DNA of 64,000 bases from Roridomyces roridus (Eukaryota > Basidiomycota > Agaricomycetes > Agaricales > Mycenaceae): NCBI GenBank assembly GCA_029378245.1, contig JARKIF010000007.1:186001-250000 (forward strand), written 5' to 3'. How positions within the stretch are numbered: the first letter of the stretch is position 1; every line of letters starts with the position of its first letter. The position numbers were made by a program, and so were the translations under genes. Below the pieces are notes generated by a model, which saw only the letters and a list, made by a program, of their open reading frames with translations, made no database searches and was not told the origin of the DNA. Of this stretch, positions 10,665 through 20,240 are shown piece after piece.

Positions 10665-12131
10665 ATGTCAGAGCTTAGGCCTCGTCTGGCCGCAATCGAG
10701 CGGCAAATGAGCTTACTCGAGGCGCAGATGTCCGCCCTGCGTGACGAACGGGAGATGGTGGCACTAGAGCTGGAAGGCATCGTGTATCCCGTTCTCACCC
10801 TGCCCAACGAGATTCTTTCCGAGATTGTCCTTCAATACGTCTGCGACCAATCGCAGTATAATCCGTTACTGCTCACTTGGGTTTGTCGTCTGTGGAGGGA
10901 GGTGCGATCTCCACCCACCGGCTCTGGACGCATTTTATTCGCCTGTATTCCGGTGCCTCATATTTCTCCCTCCAAGGGCGTCCATCTGAACAACCTACCC
11001 AGTACAGCTTGCTGCTTTGTGGTTTTCGCGTGCGGGAACTCTGCCTTTGCACCTGCGCTTCGGCATCCCCTGACATCGGAGAAGTCTCAAGAGCTGCTTC
11101 AGGTTGTCACCACGTACTCCTCCCAATGGGAAACGTTGTCGGTGGACATCGCACTTTTCCCAACAGACCGTTGCTTCTCCTTCCCCCGCCTCACGAAACT
11201 GGAGCTCATCCCAAGGGAGGAAGGCCCAACGATTCTACCCATCTTGAGCGATTCACCTCGCCTTCGCGAGTTGTACGCAGAGGGATATCGTCTTACGAGA
11301 CCGTCATCGGCGTTTCCCTGCGCGCAGCTGACCAAGTTGAGCCTCGATACCGACCTCGAGACGTGCTTGGAGTTCTTAGCTCAAACACCCAACGTCGAGG
11401 AGCTTTACCTCTCGGTTGAATCGATGGAGCATCCCCCACCTTCACTCTCTCCAATCTCACTTCCCCTCCTCCACACCCTCGAGTTGGGTATGGAAACCAG
11501 CCCAATCTTCACATATATCACCCTGCCCGCTTTGAACAAACTCGGCATGTACATCCAGGACGACGATCCGCCGACGATGGTCACAGAATTTGCGGACTTT
11601 ATCGCGAGATCTAGCTGCTCTATACGGATGCTCGAGCTTCGTCTGCTCTTTGCCAGCCGAGAGTCTGTGAATCGACTCTTGGTCTCGGCGCCGCTACAGA
11701 CAGTGCGGGTTCTGACCATAGACGGTCTCGATGTCCGACCCAACGACGATATCCTCACGGATTTACTCACTCCCATGACTGAATATAACGACATCCTCCC
11801 GGCGCTCGAGGCTTTCAAGATCGAGAATTTGTACCTGCGCGACGGGTTGAGGCGGCTTTTCTCCACACTTGCTGATCATGATGATATGAGCGAGACCCAG
11901 GCGGCGGCCAGAGCCAAACCATTTCAATTGTTTTCCAACGCAGTTCTCGAGGCTTATGCAACTGCAAAGAACCGCGAGCAGTTGCAGATCGAGACCAAAC
12001 TCGAGAAGCTGCGTCAGTCTCTGTCGCAATTGGAGTTATCTGCTCAAGCAAATGCCGGGTGTTCCGGTGAGAGGATTTTTTGTCATCGCGATGCCCCTAC
12101 TCTGATATCCTTACTTTCAGAATTGGAATGA
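10665..12131 (+). CDS. F-box domain protein with N-terminal coiled coil
   Basis: Predicted substrate-recognition subunit of an SCF ubiquitin ligase. The ATG at 10665 opens a 488-codon frame. Residues 1-40 form a heptad-rich helix (AAIERQMSLLEAQMSALRDE), followed by the F-box (YPVLTLPNEILSEIVLQYV to LTWVCRLWREV, about 41-80) and leucine-rich segments (TPNVEELYLSVESM, ICTLPALNKL-like) as in basidiomycete F-box families. At the 3' end a GTGAGA..TTTCAG intron at 12066-12120 is in phase, so both forms end ELE. Between about 10905 and 11055 the family-like sequence AISTHRLWTHFIRLYSG is in the +2 frame, so the annotated frame probably carries two compensating shifts. Confidence is high for the family, lower for residues 80-135. 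Confidence 0.78.
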   Translation: MSELRPRLAAIERQMSLLEAQMSALRDEREMVALELEGIVYPVLTLPNEILSEIVLQYVCDQSQYNPLLLTWVCRLWREVRSPPTGSGRILFACIPVPHISPSKGVHLNNLPSTACCFVVFACGNSAFAPALRHPLTSEKSQELLQVVTTYSSQWETLSVDIALFPTDRCFSFPRLTKLELIPREEGPTILPILSDSPRLRELYAEGYRLTRPSSAFPCAQLTKLSLDTDLETCLEFLAQTPNVEELYLSVESMEHPPPSLSPISLPLLHTLELGMETSPIFTYITLPALNKLGMYIQDDDPPTMVTEFADFIARSSCSIRMLELRLLFASRESVNRLLVSAPLQTVRVLTIDGLDVRPNDDILTDLLTPMTEYNDILPALEAFKIENLYLRDGLRRLFSTLADHDDMSETQAAARAKPFQLFSNAVLEAYATAKNREQLQIETKLEKLRQSLSQLELSAQANAGCSGERIFCHRDAPTLISLLSELE

Positions 12132-12389
12132 TTCGGTCCACCTCTGAGGGCTTTTCGTTCATTGTGACGAGCGAGACGGGAATATCTACTTACTCCAGCG
12201 CTTCCCTTGTGAAATTTCATGGTTGCAGTACATATGATTCATTTCAAAGACCCTATTCAAGCGGCGAGGAGCCGAGGTACACTGACTCCAGAGCCACCCG
12301 ATTCAAGTTTTATTACGGCTTGACCTCAAAATCCAACAGCTCCGATGAACTCCCCCTCTGTCGAACCCGAAAATCGAACCGAAAAGATA
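12132..12389. other. Convergent 3' intergenic space
   Basis: Short gap between the F-box gene and the membrane protein gene that faces it. It should contain both 3' UTRs. No gene or repeat is visible. Confidence 0.4.
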
Positions 12390-13681
12390 TCACATCTCCG
12401 AAGTATTCGAAACGCCCGACCCGCCTGTCCCCGTCCGATTGGGATTGCGGCCCCCTCGGTGACCAAGACGCAGAGCGCGCAGCTCAAACTGCAACCTTCG
12501 GACCTGATCTTCAAGGACGGTTTGCCGCGAGCGGTTTGAATTTGGGATCGGTGGAGGACGGGGAGGAGAGAAACTCGAGGTGAGTACGCGGGAGGAAGCG
12601 CGCGAGGGGGACATGGCGGTGGTGGAGTTTGCGGGACTGATACTTCGTTCTGCTTCAAGTCAGCTTTATTTCATCTCAGGTAAGCTAGACTCACCTTCGG
12701 TGTGGATAGTGCTGATGGGACTGTAGAAGAAGGCCTGCACCGAGTTGTTGTTGACCTCCCCCAAGTCCTGCAACACCGGCATTCCTGAAGTAAAAGGTGT
12801 GCGAGTGACGGGGTCGGGGAAGAACGAGTTCGTGCCGTCCTCTACATCGTGGTCCACTCTCTGATGCTGTCGTCGCTGTCTCCGTCGGACGCACCACCAG
12901 ACGAAGAGTCCACCGACAAGAAGAAGTGCTAGGCCACCGGCAGCGCCCCCGACGATTTCGTATAGCTCGGTTGTCGTCGTTGTGGATTCGGTGGCGCTGA
13001 AGATGGTGTCAGTAGGCACGGAAGGGAAGAGGGGGATGGCGCACGTTGGTAGTTGGCTGGAGGCACTACTTCCACTCGCGATCGTTGTGCTGAACGACGA
13101 AGCCGACAAAGTAATAGCCGACGCTGGTACCGCTGGCAATATCAAGCTCGAAGACGGCGAAGTTCCGGAAGTAGGCAAGACTTCAAAATCGGTCGAATCC
13201 AACACAGTGAAGAATTGGTCGTTGACGAATTTTATGGCGAAGGCTAGTTGCCATTTTCTACTCGTCACACTTTAGTGATATTTGACCGTGAAACAGGAAG
13301 TACACGCACGCAGGGGTGACGCTGGAAGGGAGGGAAGCGATGGTGAAAGTTCCATCTGTGCTGTTGACCTGGTTGGCGGCGACCAACTCGTTGGAGGACA
13401 CAGGTGGGGATTGGATAATTAAAATGCTGAATGACCTAGACGCGATTCGAGTTGGCTATCGATCAGTAGGTTTTGAACGCACGGTGGATCGCCATCCTCA
13501 GTCAACCAGGTGATGCTCATGCTGCCCTCGAAGGGGACCGTGCTCGGGGCGTCTATTGTGAAGCCCAGTACTCCGGCTGGTACGGCGATCGTACACGCCA
13601 GTCTGACATTCATGTGAGCCGAGTATTGAAGCAGAGAGAACGCGGTACGAACAGGAACATTGAGCACGGAGGGTAAACCAT
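12390..13681 (-). CDS. Single-pass membrane protein with Ser/Thr-rich ectodomain (tandem copy 1)
   Basis: Type I membrane protein of unknown function, of a kind common in Agaricomycetes. From the proposed ATG at 13681 a short intron leads to a signal-like segment and VLGFTIDAPSTVPFEGSMSI followed by TWLTEDGDPP. Later exons give SSNELVAANQVNSTDGTFTI, KWQLAFAIKFVNDQFFTVLD and a Ser/Thr-rich stalk. Next come a transmembrane helix (IVGGAAGGLALLLVGGLFVW) with a basic stop-transfer (WCVRRRQRRQ), then DHDVEDGTNSFFPDPVTRTP. The last exon has a heptad-like helix (QTVLEDQVRRLQFELRALRL). The 5' exon is uncertain because the signal peptide can be joined in more than one way. The paralog at 14518 supports all later exons. 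Confidence 0.65.
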
Positions 13682-14517
13682 CGTGGTTGGAAGAGAAGGA
13701 CGGAGGTGGCAAGGAACGTCGAGCGCACAAGGGAGTCTTGAATACCGAAGTTCAATCATAATGGACTTCCAAGCTCGATTGTCTACAGGCGCTCACCGCC
13801 TATATCTTCACTCTGATGGATGCCATGAATGATACCCCCTCGTTGTTTTGAGAAACCATCTGGGTAAGAATGGAACTTACTGAATCTTTCTCACCATCTC
13901 GGCCAGAGATTGGACTCTGCCGTCTGTATCATACATGTGTCCGGCCAGTGTCGAACTTACTGAATGATGAATCTTCCCACCATCTCGGCCTGAGTGTGGA
14001 GTCTACATCATATATGTGTCCGAATCTTGAGTCAAGCCTCGATCGCTGGTTTGGCGTGTGGCAGGTTGCTTGTTGTGGCTGTCGGTGCACCTTTGCAGAA
14101 ATGCACCACCGTAGCGGTTGACCTACTTGGCACAACTGATGACCTCAAACCGGTCGATGTGCGCAGTTGCATCAAAGACACAGGTCACGGCCATCTCGGA
14201 TTGATGGCCTAAACTCGGCTGCATCTTCAAGGAAGGTTTGGTAGAGACACGATGAGATATTGATGAGTTCTGAGACACAAATGACAGCTTACCTAGATGA
14301 TAGACAACTGGGTAGAAGGCACTTACTTCCTGTTCGAGCGGAAGAGTCCGTGAGAGATGTCGCATGGGAGATAGCCCAGTCGATTACTCGGAAGCAAAGT
14401 GCCCGGGAGACGAGAACTATTTGTACATCTTTCCTTTCAATTGCTACAGATTAGATTGTAATGTCCAAGTACTCATTCACCAAAGATCCCAAGTTCCACG
14501 AAAAATCGCACCCACAA
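13682..14517. other. Upstream region of membrane protein gene 1
   Basis: No secure gene. Parts of 14050-14370 match 16270-16435 (GCGTGTGGC, TGTGGCTGTCGGT, TCGCATGGGAGA in the same order), so the upstream region was duplicated together with the gene. Both copies have a minus-strand ATG followed by a short frame (MRHLSRTLPLEQE here). This could be an unrecognised 5' exon or a small upstream ORF. Confidence 0.35.
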
Positions 14518-15925
14518 TCATCCCATCTCCGTAGCATCGGAAGTAGTAATCGACGACTCGCTCGTCCCCGTTCGATTGGTATTGCGCCCTCGCCGGTTAC
14601 CGAGACGCAGAGCGCGCAGCTCGGACTGTAGTCTTCGTACTTGTTCTTCAAGCACAGTCTGCCGCGATCGGTTTGAATTTGGGATCGGTGGAGGTCGGGG
14701 AGGAGGAGAGAAACTCGAGGTGAGGACGCGGGAGGAGGCGCGTGCGGCGGACATGGCGGTGGTGGATTCTGCGGGGCTGCTACTTCGTTCTGTTCACCAA
14801 ATATTGTCTGAATTTCATTTTAGGCTCAGGCAATAGAATGGACGTACCTTGAGTGTCGAGTATTGTGCTCATACGACTGTCGGGAAAAGCCTCCACCGAG
14901 CTGTTATTGGACTGATCCATATGCGACACCGGCATGCCCGAAGTGAAAGGCGTAGCGCGAGTAACGGGTTCAGGGAAGAACGAGCTCGTGCCGTCCTCTA
15001 CATCGGGGTCTACTTCCTGATGTTGTTGTTGCCGCTGCCGACGTCGTCGGACGTACCACCATCCGAAGAGTCCGCCGATGAGGAGGAGGAGTGCTAGGCC
15101 ACCGAGAGCGCCTCCAACTATTGCGCTGAGCTTGGTCGTCGTTGTGGATACGCTGGCGCTGAGAGATGGATGTATCAGTGGGTAAGTAAAAGAGGAGGAG
15201 AAAGGCGCACGATGGTTGTTGGCTGAAAGCCAAAGAGGCAGTACTTTGCGCCGTTGAGGAAGTTCCGGTTGAACTTGAACTCGAACTCGAACTCGAACTC
15301 GGTGGGGTGGACGAAGCCAATAAACTAACGGGCGCTGGTACCGAGGGTGATGACGAGATTATCGGGCTGGAGGAGGAGAGCTGGGAGGTAGAAGAGCTGA
15401 TACGACCGCTACTGCTCAGTGACACGACTTCAAAATCAGTCGAATCCAGCACAGTGGCGAACTCGTCGTTCCCGAATGTGACAATGAACGCCAGTTCCCA
15501 TTCTCTGCCAGAATTTAAGTGGGATTTGAGAGAGATATATTAAATCCACGCACGCAGGGGTTACGCCGGAAGGGAGGGAAGTGACGGTGAATGTCCCATC
15601 TGTACTGTTGACATTGTTGGCGACGATGAACTCGTTGCTGGATACAGGTGGGCCAACGGGAGATTGTATTAATATGTTGAATAGCCTGGACACGATTAGA
15701 CCAGCTATGAATGTAGGTTGGAAACGTACGGTGGATCGCCATCGTCCGTCAACCATATTATCCACATGCTGCCTTCAAAGGGGACCGTGCTTGGGGCTTC
15801 TATCGTGAATCCCAATACTCCGGCCGAACCGGCCATTGTACACGCCAGTCTGGCCTGCATGTTAGCCGAGTATTGCAGAGAGCGCGCAGTACGAACAGGA
15901 ACAGTGAGCGTTGAGAGCCGACCAT
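14518..15925 (-). CDS. Single-pass membrane protein with Ser-rich ectodomain (tandem copy 2)
   Basis: Tandem paralog of the gene at 12390-13681, same strand. Signal-like start MVGSQRSLFLF at 15925; a 38-nt intron with a CTAAC branch point leads to ARLACTMAGSAGVLGF and TIEAPSTVPFEGSMW. The ectodomain ends in a long Ser tract, encoded partly by a CGAACT hexamer array (about 15270-15300) that should be length-variable. The helix IVGGALGGLALLLLIGGLFG is followed by WWYVRRRRQRQQQH, DVEDGTSSFFPEPVTRATPF and a coiled-coil tail (QTVLEEQVRRLQSELRALRL). Retention of these blocks with diverged linkers suggests both copies are under selection. Function is unknown; a cell-wall sensing role is only a guess from architecture. 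Confidence 0.68.
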
Positions 15926-16869
15926 GGTGGCAGGAAGACAGGGATAGGGCCGTGGCAAGGAACGTCGAACGCGCAAGCGACTCTTGAATACTCCCAGACC
16001 ATCATGATGAACTTACGAACTCGAGAGGCGCTGACTGCCTGTTTCTTGATGAATGCGATGAATGGCATCTAGTTGCTGTGGTGAGAATATGATCTGCGTA
16101 AGAATAGGATGCATGTAGCTCACTCACCGTTGGTCCTCTCATCGCGAGTGCAAAAACGAGAGATTGAGATAAGTTGGATGAAATTGGCGGACATGGGTAC
16201 GAGGCTGGCATTCCCAGAGAGTTTCAATTCTTCTGCAATGCCGGCGCCTAAATCTGTCGGGCCAGTGCTGATCCCTCTGCCGGCGTGTGGCGTGCTGTGG
16301 CTGTCGGTAGATCTCCAAGTAACATAGCACAAGCAGCCCAAGAATAAACGACAAGCAATGGCACAGCTCGACGGGAGGAGAACGTTAACCACTTCCTGAG
16401 CCGACAGACAGCTCTGAGTCAGATATCGCATGGGAGAAGCGAGAGTCGAGAGCTAATGTCTGTGTTGATCGACACCCTAGAGTTGCTTTTGAAATATAAG
16501 GTGTGGCCGGGTTACACGCCGGCGGTGCCAATGAAAGTTCAGCTGCCGCTTCCCTGATATGGCGAATCAAACTTGGTTTTGGGGAACGCTAACCGACTCG
16601 TCGTCCTAATAAGGTCTCATGAGTATTCGTATGTATCAGTGGGCCAGCGGCAAGACAAACTTCGGGATGATAGACAAGGGTGACCGGTCGGCGGTCGCGC
16701 AGAGAGTGACTGGCAGACGAGAGAGCAAGGACTCGGACTTTGAGCGACGATCTAAATTATTTCGAGTGGCAGTTGAGAAACCCTCGAGCAGCCCCGCGGA
16801 GTCGCGGACAATGGTCGTGGGCCTGTTCGCCGTCGGATTCAAGGAAATATTGATGGCATCACTTGGCTA
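15926..16869. other. Intergenic region between membrane protein gene 2 and the multi-intron unit
   Basis: Contains the duplicated upstream region described at 13682-14517. The remainder (16450-16869) has no supported gene. It may hold the divergent promoters of the two flanking transcription units. Confidence 0.35.
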
Positions 16870-16994
16870 TAAGCCGAGATGTGTTTGGTCGACAAACAAA
16901 GGCCTCTCCCTCGTCTCGTCTCCCTCTCGTCAACGCGTCCACTTTCTCTGGGTAAGTCCCTCACCCATCTTCCCTTTCGAAGGACGAAAAAAAC

Positions 16995-17057
16995 ACGACC
17001 ATTTATCCACGAGCGCTCCAGGGCGCGCTGTGTGCTTTATAATCCTAGTTATACTGA
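16995..17057 (+). ncRNA. Intronic hairpin element i (candidate snoRNA-like)
   Basis: In intron 1. Hairpin GCGCT-CCAG-GGCGC at 17013-17026 (a G.U pair closes it), then CCTAGTTATACTGA with the CTGA box at 17054-17057, 61 nt before the 3' splice site. The 5' box is degenerate (ACGACCAT). Closest to element iii. Confidence 0.45.
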
Positions 17058-17292
17058 TCTTTTCCACTCTTTTCTCTCCGTGGCTCTTGACGTCGTTGCT
17101 GATTTGCTCTTCGGGCAGGATGCGGTCTTTGAGGATGACACCGACGAAGAAGGACCATGGGCACCGCGTCTGTCACCGCCGCTCCGTCCCCGAAGATCGC
17201 CGAGATTTTTTTCCCCTCGAGGTTCACCGTCATGACCCGTCAACGCTGAATATCTACTGACGGTGAGTTTCCGCGCCTCTTCACCTCCCTTC

Positions 17293-17359
17293 ATGATGTC
17301 CATATCATCCATAAAATACAAGCGCCTCTGGGCGCAAGGCGTACACACAATTTTTCTGA
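17293..17359 (+). ncRNA. Intronic hairpin element ii (candidate C/D-like RNA)
   Basis: In intron 2. It begins with ATGATG (17293), contains TATCATCCATAAAATACAAG and the hairpin GCGCC-TCTG-GGCGC (17322-17335), continues AAGGCGTACACACAA and ends with CTGA at 17356-17359, 51 nt before the acceptor. ATGATG and CTGA resemble boxes C and D, but the seventh C-box base is T rather than A and no clear terminal stem is seen. Confidence 0.5.
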
Positions 17360-17492
17360 CCCTCCCTTTATCCTCGTCTTCCTTCCTCCGTACTGACGAG
17401 CTTCTCGCAGATTCCCTGTACATCCATCTCCATCTTCATCTCCAGCCCATTGTCACAGTGAGTTTCATGCCCTAACCCCGAGAGTTTCGGAC

Positions 17493-17567
17493 ACGACGAT
17501 ACCAATGACCAATATACCACGAGTGCCTTTGGGCGCGATGTGTATTCAATTATCCTAGTTATACTGA
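17493..17567 (+). ncRNA. Intronic hairpin element iii
   Basis: In intron 3. Hairpin GTGCC-TTTG-GGCGC (17523-17536) replaces one G-C pair by U.G, keeping the stem. CCTAGTTATACTGA is identical to element i. CTGA at 17564-17567, 55 nt before the 3' splice site. Confidence 0.45.
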
Positions 17568-17940
17568 TCCCCTTTACCCGTTCTTGCTCGTGTTCGGTTA
17601 GGCTGACGATGATCGTTGACAGGTTTACTGTGACTTCCGATATGCAGAGTCTGCACCGGGACTTGAGAGTTGTGGAGCCTAGCATGGATGTATACACTCA
17701 TGGTACGTCATCACAGCTCCTCCCGCCATTGTGTTATTGTCGCGTCTACGAGGGGCAGAATCTGCTCGACTCCTTCACTCTCCGTGCGTCCAATCCATAC
17801 TGACGAATCTTTCAGATGCGCCTTGAGCCCCCGCACCACCATCTATCGACTGTCCCTTCACCAGTGGAGGCCGGAAGGCTCACTAGGTGGACCACCTGCC
17901 TTTTTATCGATCAAGGTGACCTTCCCTTCCCCTCCTCTCC

Positions 17941-18015
17941 ATGATGGGCCTTTATGGTCCTGTTGTAATAATACCAGCGCCTTCCGTGGGCGCAAGGCGT
18001 AGACAAAATGCCTGA
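17941..18015 (+). ncRNA. Intronic hairpin element iv
   Basis: In intron 5. ATGATG at 17941; hairpin GCGCC-TTCCGTG-GGCGC (17977-17993), followed by AAGGCGTAGACAAAA as in element ii; CTGA at 18012-18015, 81 nt before the acceptor. The interior between box and hairpin differs from ii and v. Confidence 0.48.
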
Positions 18016-18190
18016 CCTCTTTCTCCTTCCTTCATTCCGTCTATGCGGCCTGTTTCCTCCGCCTACTGCTACCCTAATGCTGACCGCGTCTTTCAGATAT
18101 ACCTCAAAGCTGGCTTGACCCGTTTGCCTCTTCTTGGAGCCAAGCCCTTGACGCGTGCACGGTAAGCCTCCTTTCCTCCCTCCCCTCTGC

Positions 18191-18258
18191 ATGATGCCTA
18201 TATCATCCATAAAATACAAGCGCCTTTCGCGGACGCGACGCGTATACAAAACTCCTGA
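18191..18258 (+). ncRNA. Intronic hairpin element v
   Basis: In intron 6, directly before the ADP-ribosylglycohydrolase reading frame. ATGATG at 18191, TATCATCCATAAAATACAAG as in ii, hairpin GCGCC with GGACGC (one bulged base) at 18220-18236, GCGTATACAAAA, and CTGA at 18255-18258, 47 nt before the acceptor. Confidence 0.48.
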
Positions 18259-18316
18259 TCCCTTTCCTGTATTCAGCGTTTCCCAAGACTGACACTGCCT
18301 CCCAGTCCTCAAGCGA

Positions 18317-19573
18317 ATGCGGTGCCTGCACTGCTCTTGGCGATCAACGAATATCTCCTGTATTCAAGCACCCCCGCATTCACGTCCACCTCCAATGGCC
18401 ATCCCCCTCCACGCCCAACGCCCCGTGCCCGCTCCCCTTCGCACCAAAATCCGCCTGGCTCTCCTGGGCTCCGCGCTCTGCGATGCCCTCGGCGCTCCCG
18501 GTGAATTCCACGGGCGCTTCTCTTACACCTTCCTTTCCACCATGCAGCCCAACGGCAACTTTGGCGGGATCCCGGCGGGGACGTGGACGGACGACACGAG
18601 CATGACGCTCTCGCTCGCTCGATCTATCGCCAAGGGTGAGTTCAGCGAGGCTGACCAGCTCGACGCGTATTATCGGTGGTGGCAGCACGGGACGCTTAGC
18701 GCTGTAGGACGGTGTTTTGACATTGGGAACACCATCCTGCGCGTGGTGGACATGTACCAGTCCGCTCTTATTGAAGTGGGGAAAGATCCCAAGAAGGCTG
18801 CAGAGACCGCCCTGCCCCGAATCAAGAAAGCTCTTGACCGACCGGCGTCGAGCGGGAACGGCTCGCTTATGCGGGTGTTACCTGTCGGGCTGGCGTACCA
18901 CCACAATCCCGCCGTCGCAGCCATGTACGGCCGTCGATCGAGTGCGACAACACATCCCAATACCGTGTGTGGGGAAGCGTGTGCGGCGTGGGCGGGGTGC
19001 ATTGCGTGGGTTGTTGGATGCACTACCCACGAGGGCCGCAGCATGACCAAGCTAGATGTACTCCACTACTTTGCGAGCTATCCGTGGCCGGCCGAGGCCG
19101 AGGCCTTGCGCGCTGCTCTCGCGTTGGAGGTGCCGTTGCCCCATGGCTGGTCTATCGAGACGGTCCCAGCAGGGGTGGAAGCGCACTATTCCGCCCATCA
19201 CCCGCTGCTGCGTTTACTGGCTACGACCGTCGCCTCCTCCTCAAGTAGTGACATTGAATCCCAGACCCTCGGTCTCCTGCCCCAGGCGCGGGCCCTCCCT
19301 TCCTCGGGCTACGTAGTCCACACGCTCGTCGCTGCGCTCTACGCCTTCCTCGCCACCTTTGAGGCTGGTGCGCTGCTGACGGCGAATATGGGGGACGACG
19401 CGGATACGGTGGCGGCTGTGTACGGTGGGCTTGCGGGGGCGTGGTATGCTTGCGAGGAGGGGCAGGGAGCGTTTTGGTCCGAGAGGGTCAAGGGGTGGAG
19501 GGATGCGCTTGTCAGGAGGAATATCATTGAGGAGGTTGCGGAGGAATTGGAGGCGTTTGCTACTCAGCGGTAG
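18317..19573 (+). CDS. ADP-ribosylglycohydrolase (DraG/ARH family)
   Basis: Hydrolase that removes ADP-ribose from proteins or related adducts using a dinuclear Mg site. Single exon. The first ATG is 12 nt after the last splice acceptor; the ATG at 18395 (MAIPLHAQRP) is the more likely biological start, because homology begins shortly after it. Family motifs in order: RLALLGSALCDALGAPGEFH, AGTWTDDTSMTLSLA (metal-binding T-D-D), SSGNGSLMRVLPVGL, and NMGDDADTVAAVYGGLAGAW (C-terminal metal-binding D-D-x-D-T). All acidic metal ligands are present and length (about 390 residues from the second ATG) is normal, so it should be active. Converges with the SnoaL-like gene 40 bp away. Confidence 0.9.
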   Translation: MRCLHCSWRSTNISCIQAPPHSRPPPMAIPLHAQRPVPAPLRTKIRLALLGSALCDALGAPGEFHGRFSYTFLSTMQPNGNFGGIPAGTWTDDTSMTLSLARSIAKGEFSEADQLDAYYRWWQHGTLSAVGRCFDIGNTILRVVDMYQSALIEVGKDPKKAAETALPRIKKALDRPASSGNGSLMRVLPVGLAYHHNPAVAAMYGRRSSATTHPNTVCGEACAAWAGCIAWVVGCTTHEGRSMTKLDVLHYFASYPWPAEAEALRAALALEVPLPHGWSIETVPAGVEAHYSAHHPLLRLLATTVASSSSSDIESQTLGLLPQARALPSSGYVVHTLVAALYAFLATFEAGALLTANMGDDADTVAAVYGGLAGAWYACEEGQGAFWSERVKGWRDALVRRNIIEEVAEELEAFATQR

Positions 19574-19612
19574 CTGAATTGTACGATTACAAGTTACAAG
19601 TCTTTTATCTGT

Positions 19613-20164
19613 TTACAAAGGATTCGTCTGGAGGATCTCCTGCACCATCGCCGTGTCGAGATACTCGTTAATCTTGACAATCTTGCCCGTTTCGCTGGAG
19701 AAGGTGAGGAACCATGCGAATCGATTCGAGTATGGTTTTCCGTTCTTCTGCGTCCCTGCGCCGAATGCCTCTATGATGGCTTTGTTTCCGATTACCTGGA
19801 GCGTTTCCGAGTCAGTCAGTCGGAGAAGGAGGAGGAGGGAGAAGGGAGGGAAGGAGGGATGCATGGACACGTACCTCCACAGACGAGATGGACATTTTCT
19901 GGCTCTCCAACCGAGCAGAGAGGGGACCCATTAGCTCTGTAGCCCACGTCGCTTTGTTCTGCGCACAAAGACTTCAATCTCCGCGCATGTCCTTCTTCAA
20001 GCCAGACGTACATGAACCCCAGTCCCACGCGAAGCGTCCTTTGTCTCTGAAGCAAGTATCCAGTGCACGTCCGGGTCGATGGCGTCCATGAAGGGCGTAA
20101 AGTTGCCCTCTTTGACGGGGTCGAGGAGGCTGGCGATGTGGGCGGGCGTGAGGGTGAAGGACAT
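19613..20164 (-). CDS. SnoaL/NTF2-like protein (copy 1)
   Basis: Small alpha+beta barrel protein of the SnoaL-like/NTF2-like superfamily. Members include polyketide cyclases and many ligand-binding proteins of unknown role. Starts MSFTLTPAHIASLLDPVKEG (20164) and has FMDAIDPDVHW, matched in the other two copies. Two introns (GTACGT..CAG, GTACGT..CAG) restore the frame through NKATWATELMGPLSARLESQ. The last exon reads VIGNKAIIEAFGAGTQKNGK, FAWFLTFSSETGKIVKINEY and ends QTNPL. A TATAAAA lies about 70 nt upstream. It is the most divergent of the three. Substrate unknown. Confidence 0.82.
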
Positions 20165-20233
20165 GGTTGTGGTTACGCCGTTACGGTCTAGATGCTCTCA
20201 ATTCAAAGAGTCGCGGGCGGTACCCATATGTCA

Positions 20234-20240
20234 TTTTATA
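20234..20240 (-). promoter_or_regulatory. TATA box of SnoaL-like gene 1
   Basis: TATAAAA on the minus strand, about 70 nt before the ATG at 20164. Its surroundings (GAGCGGCTTCTT, GGTACCCAT) recur around a second TATAAAA at 25243-25249, which supports a functional, duplicated promoter. Confidence 0.5.

Larger units (their letters stand above)
16890..18316 (+). ncRNA. Candidate snoRNA-host-like multi-intron transcript / 5' leader of the ARH gene
   Basis: Seven short exons are suggested by good splice sites: donors at 16952 (GTAAGT), 17263 (GTGAGT), 17458 (GTGAGT), 17703 (GTACGT), 17916 (GTGACC) and 18162 (GTAAGC). Acceptors end at 17118, 17410, 17622, 17815, 18096 and 18305, with CTGAC/CTGAT branch points 10-25 nt before most. 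Exons are 48-144 nt and unrelated to one another. Exon 2 has stops in all three frames, so the spliced RNA does not look coding before the ADP-ribosylglycohydrolase ATG at 18317. The start is set arbitrarily at a pyrimidine-rich CTCTCCCTCGTCTCGTCTCC tract (16904-16923), which resembles a 5'TOP leader as found in host genes. Five of six introns carry the same structured element. Confidence 0.5.

Noticed and set aside
14555..14600. CCCGTTCGATTGGTATTGCG looks like the REP1/B-box core (also at 12415-12450)
   Set aside because: It falls in the coding C-terminal exons of the two membrane proteins (GRNTNRTGT) and lacks the flanks of the repeat.
15265..15300. CGAACT hexamer array considered as a satellite or CRISPR-like repeat
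   Set aside because: It is short, without spacers, and lies in the coding Ser tract of membrane protein 2.
16619..17260. 213-codon frame overlapping the start of the multi-intron unit
   Set aside because: It runs through clear splice sites and intronic element i, shows no domain, and the overlapping frames are equally open.
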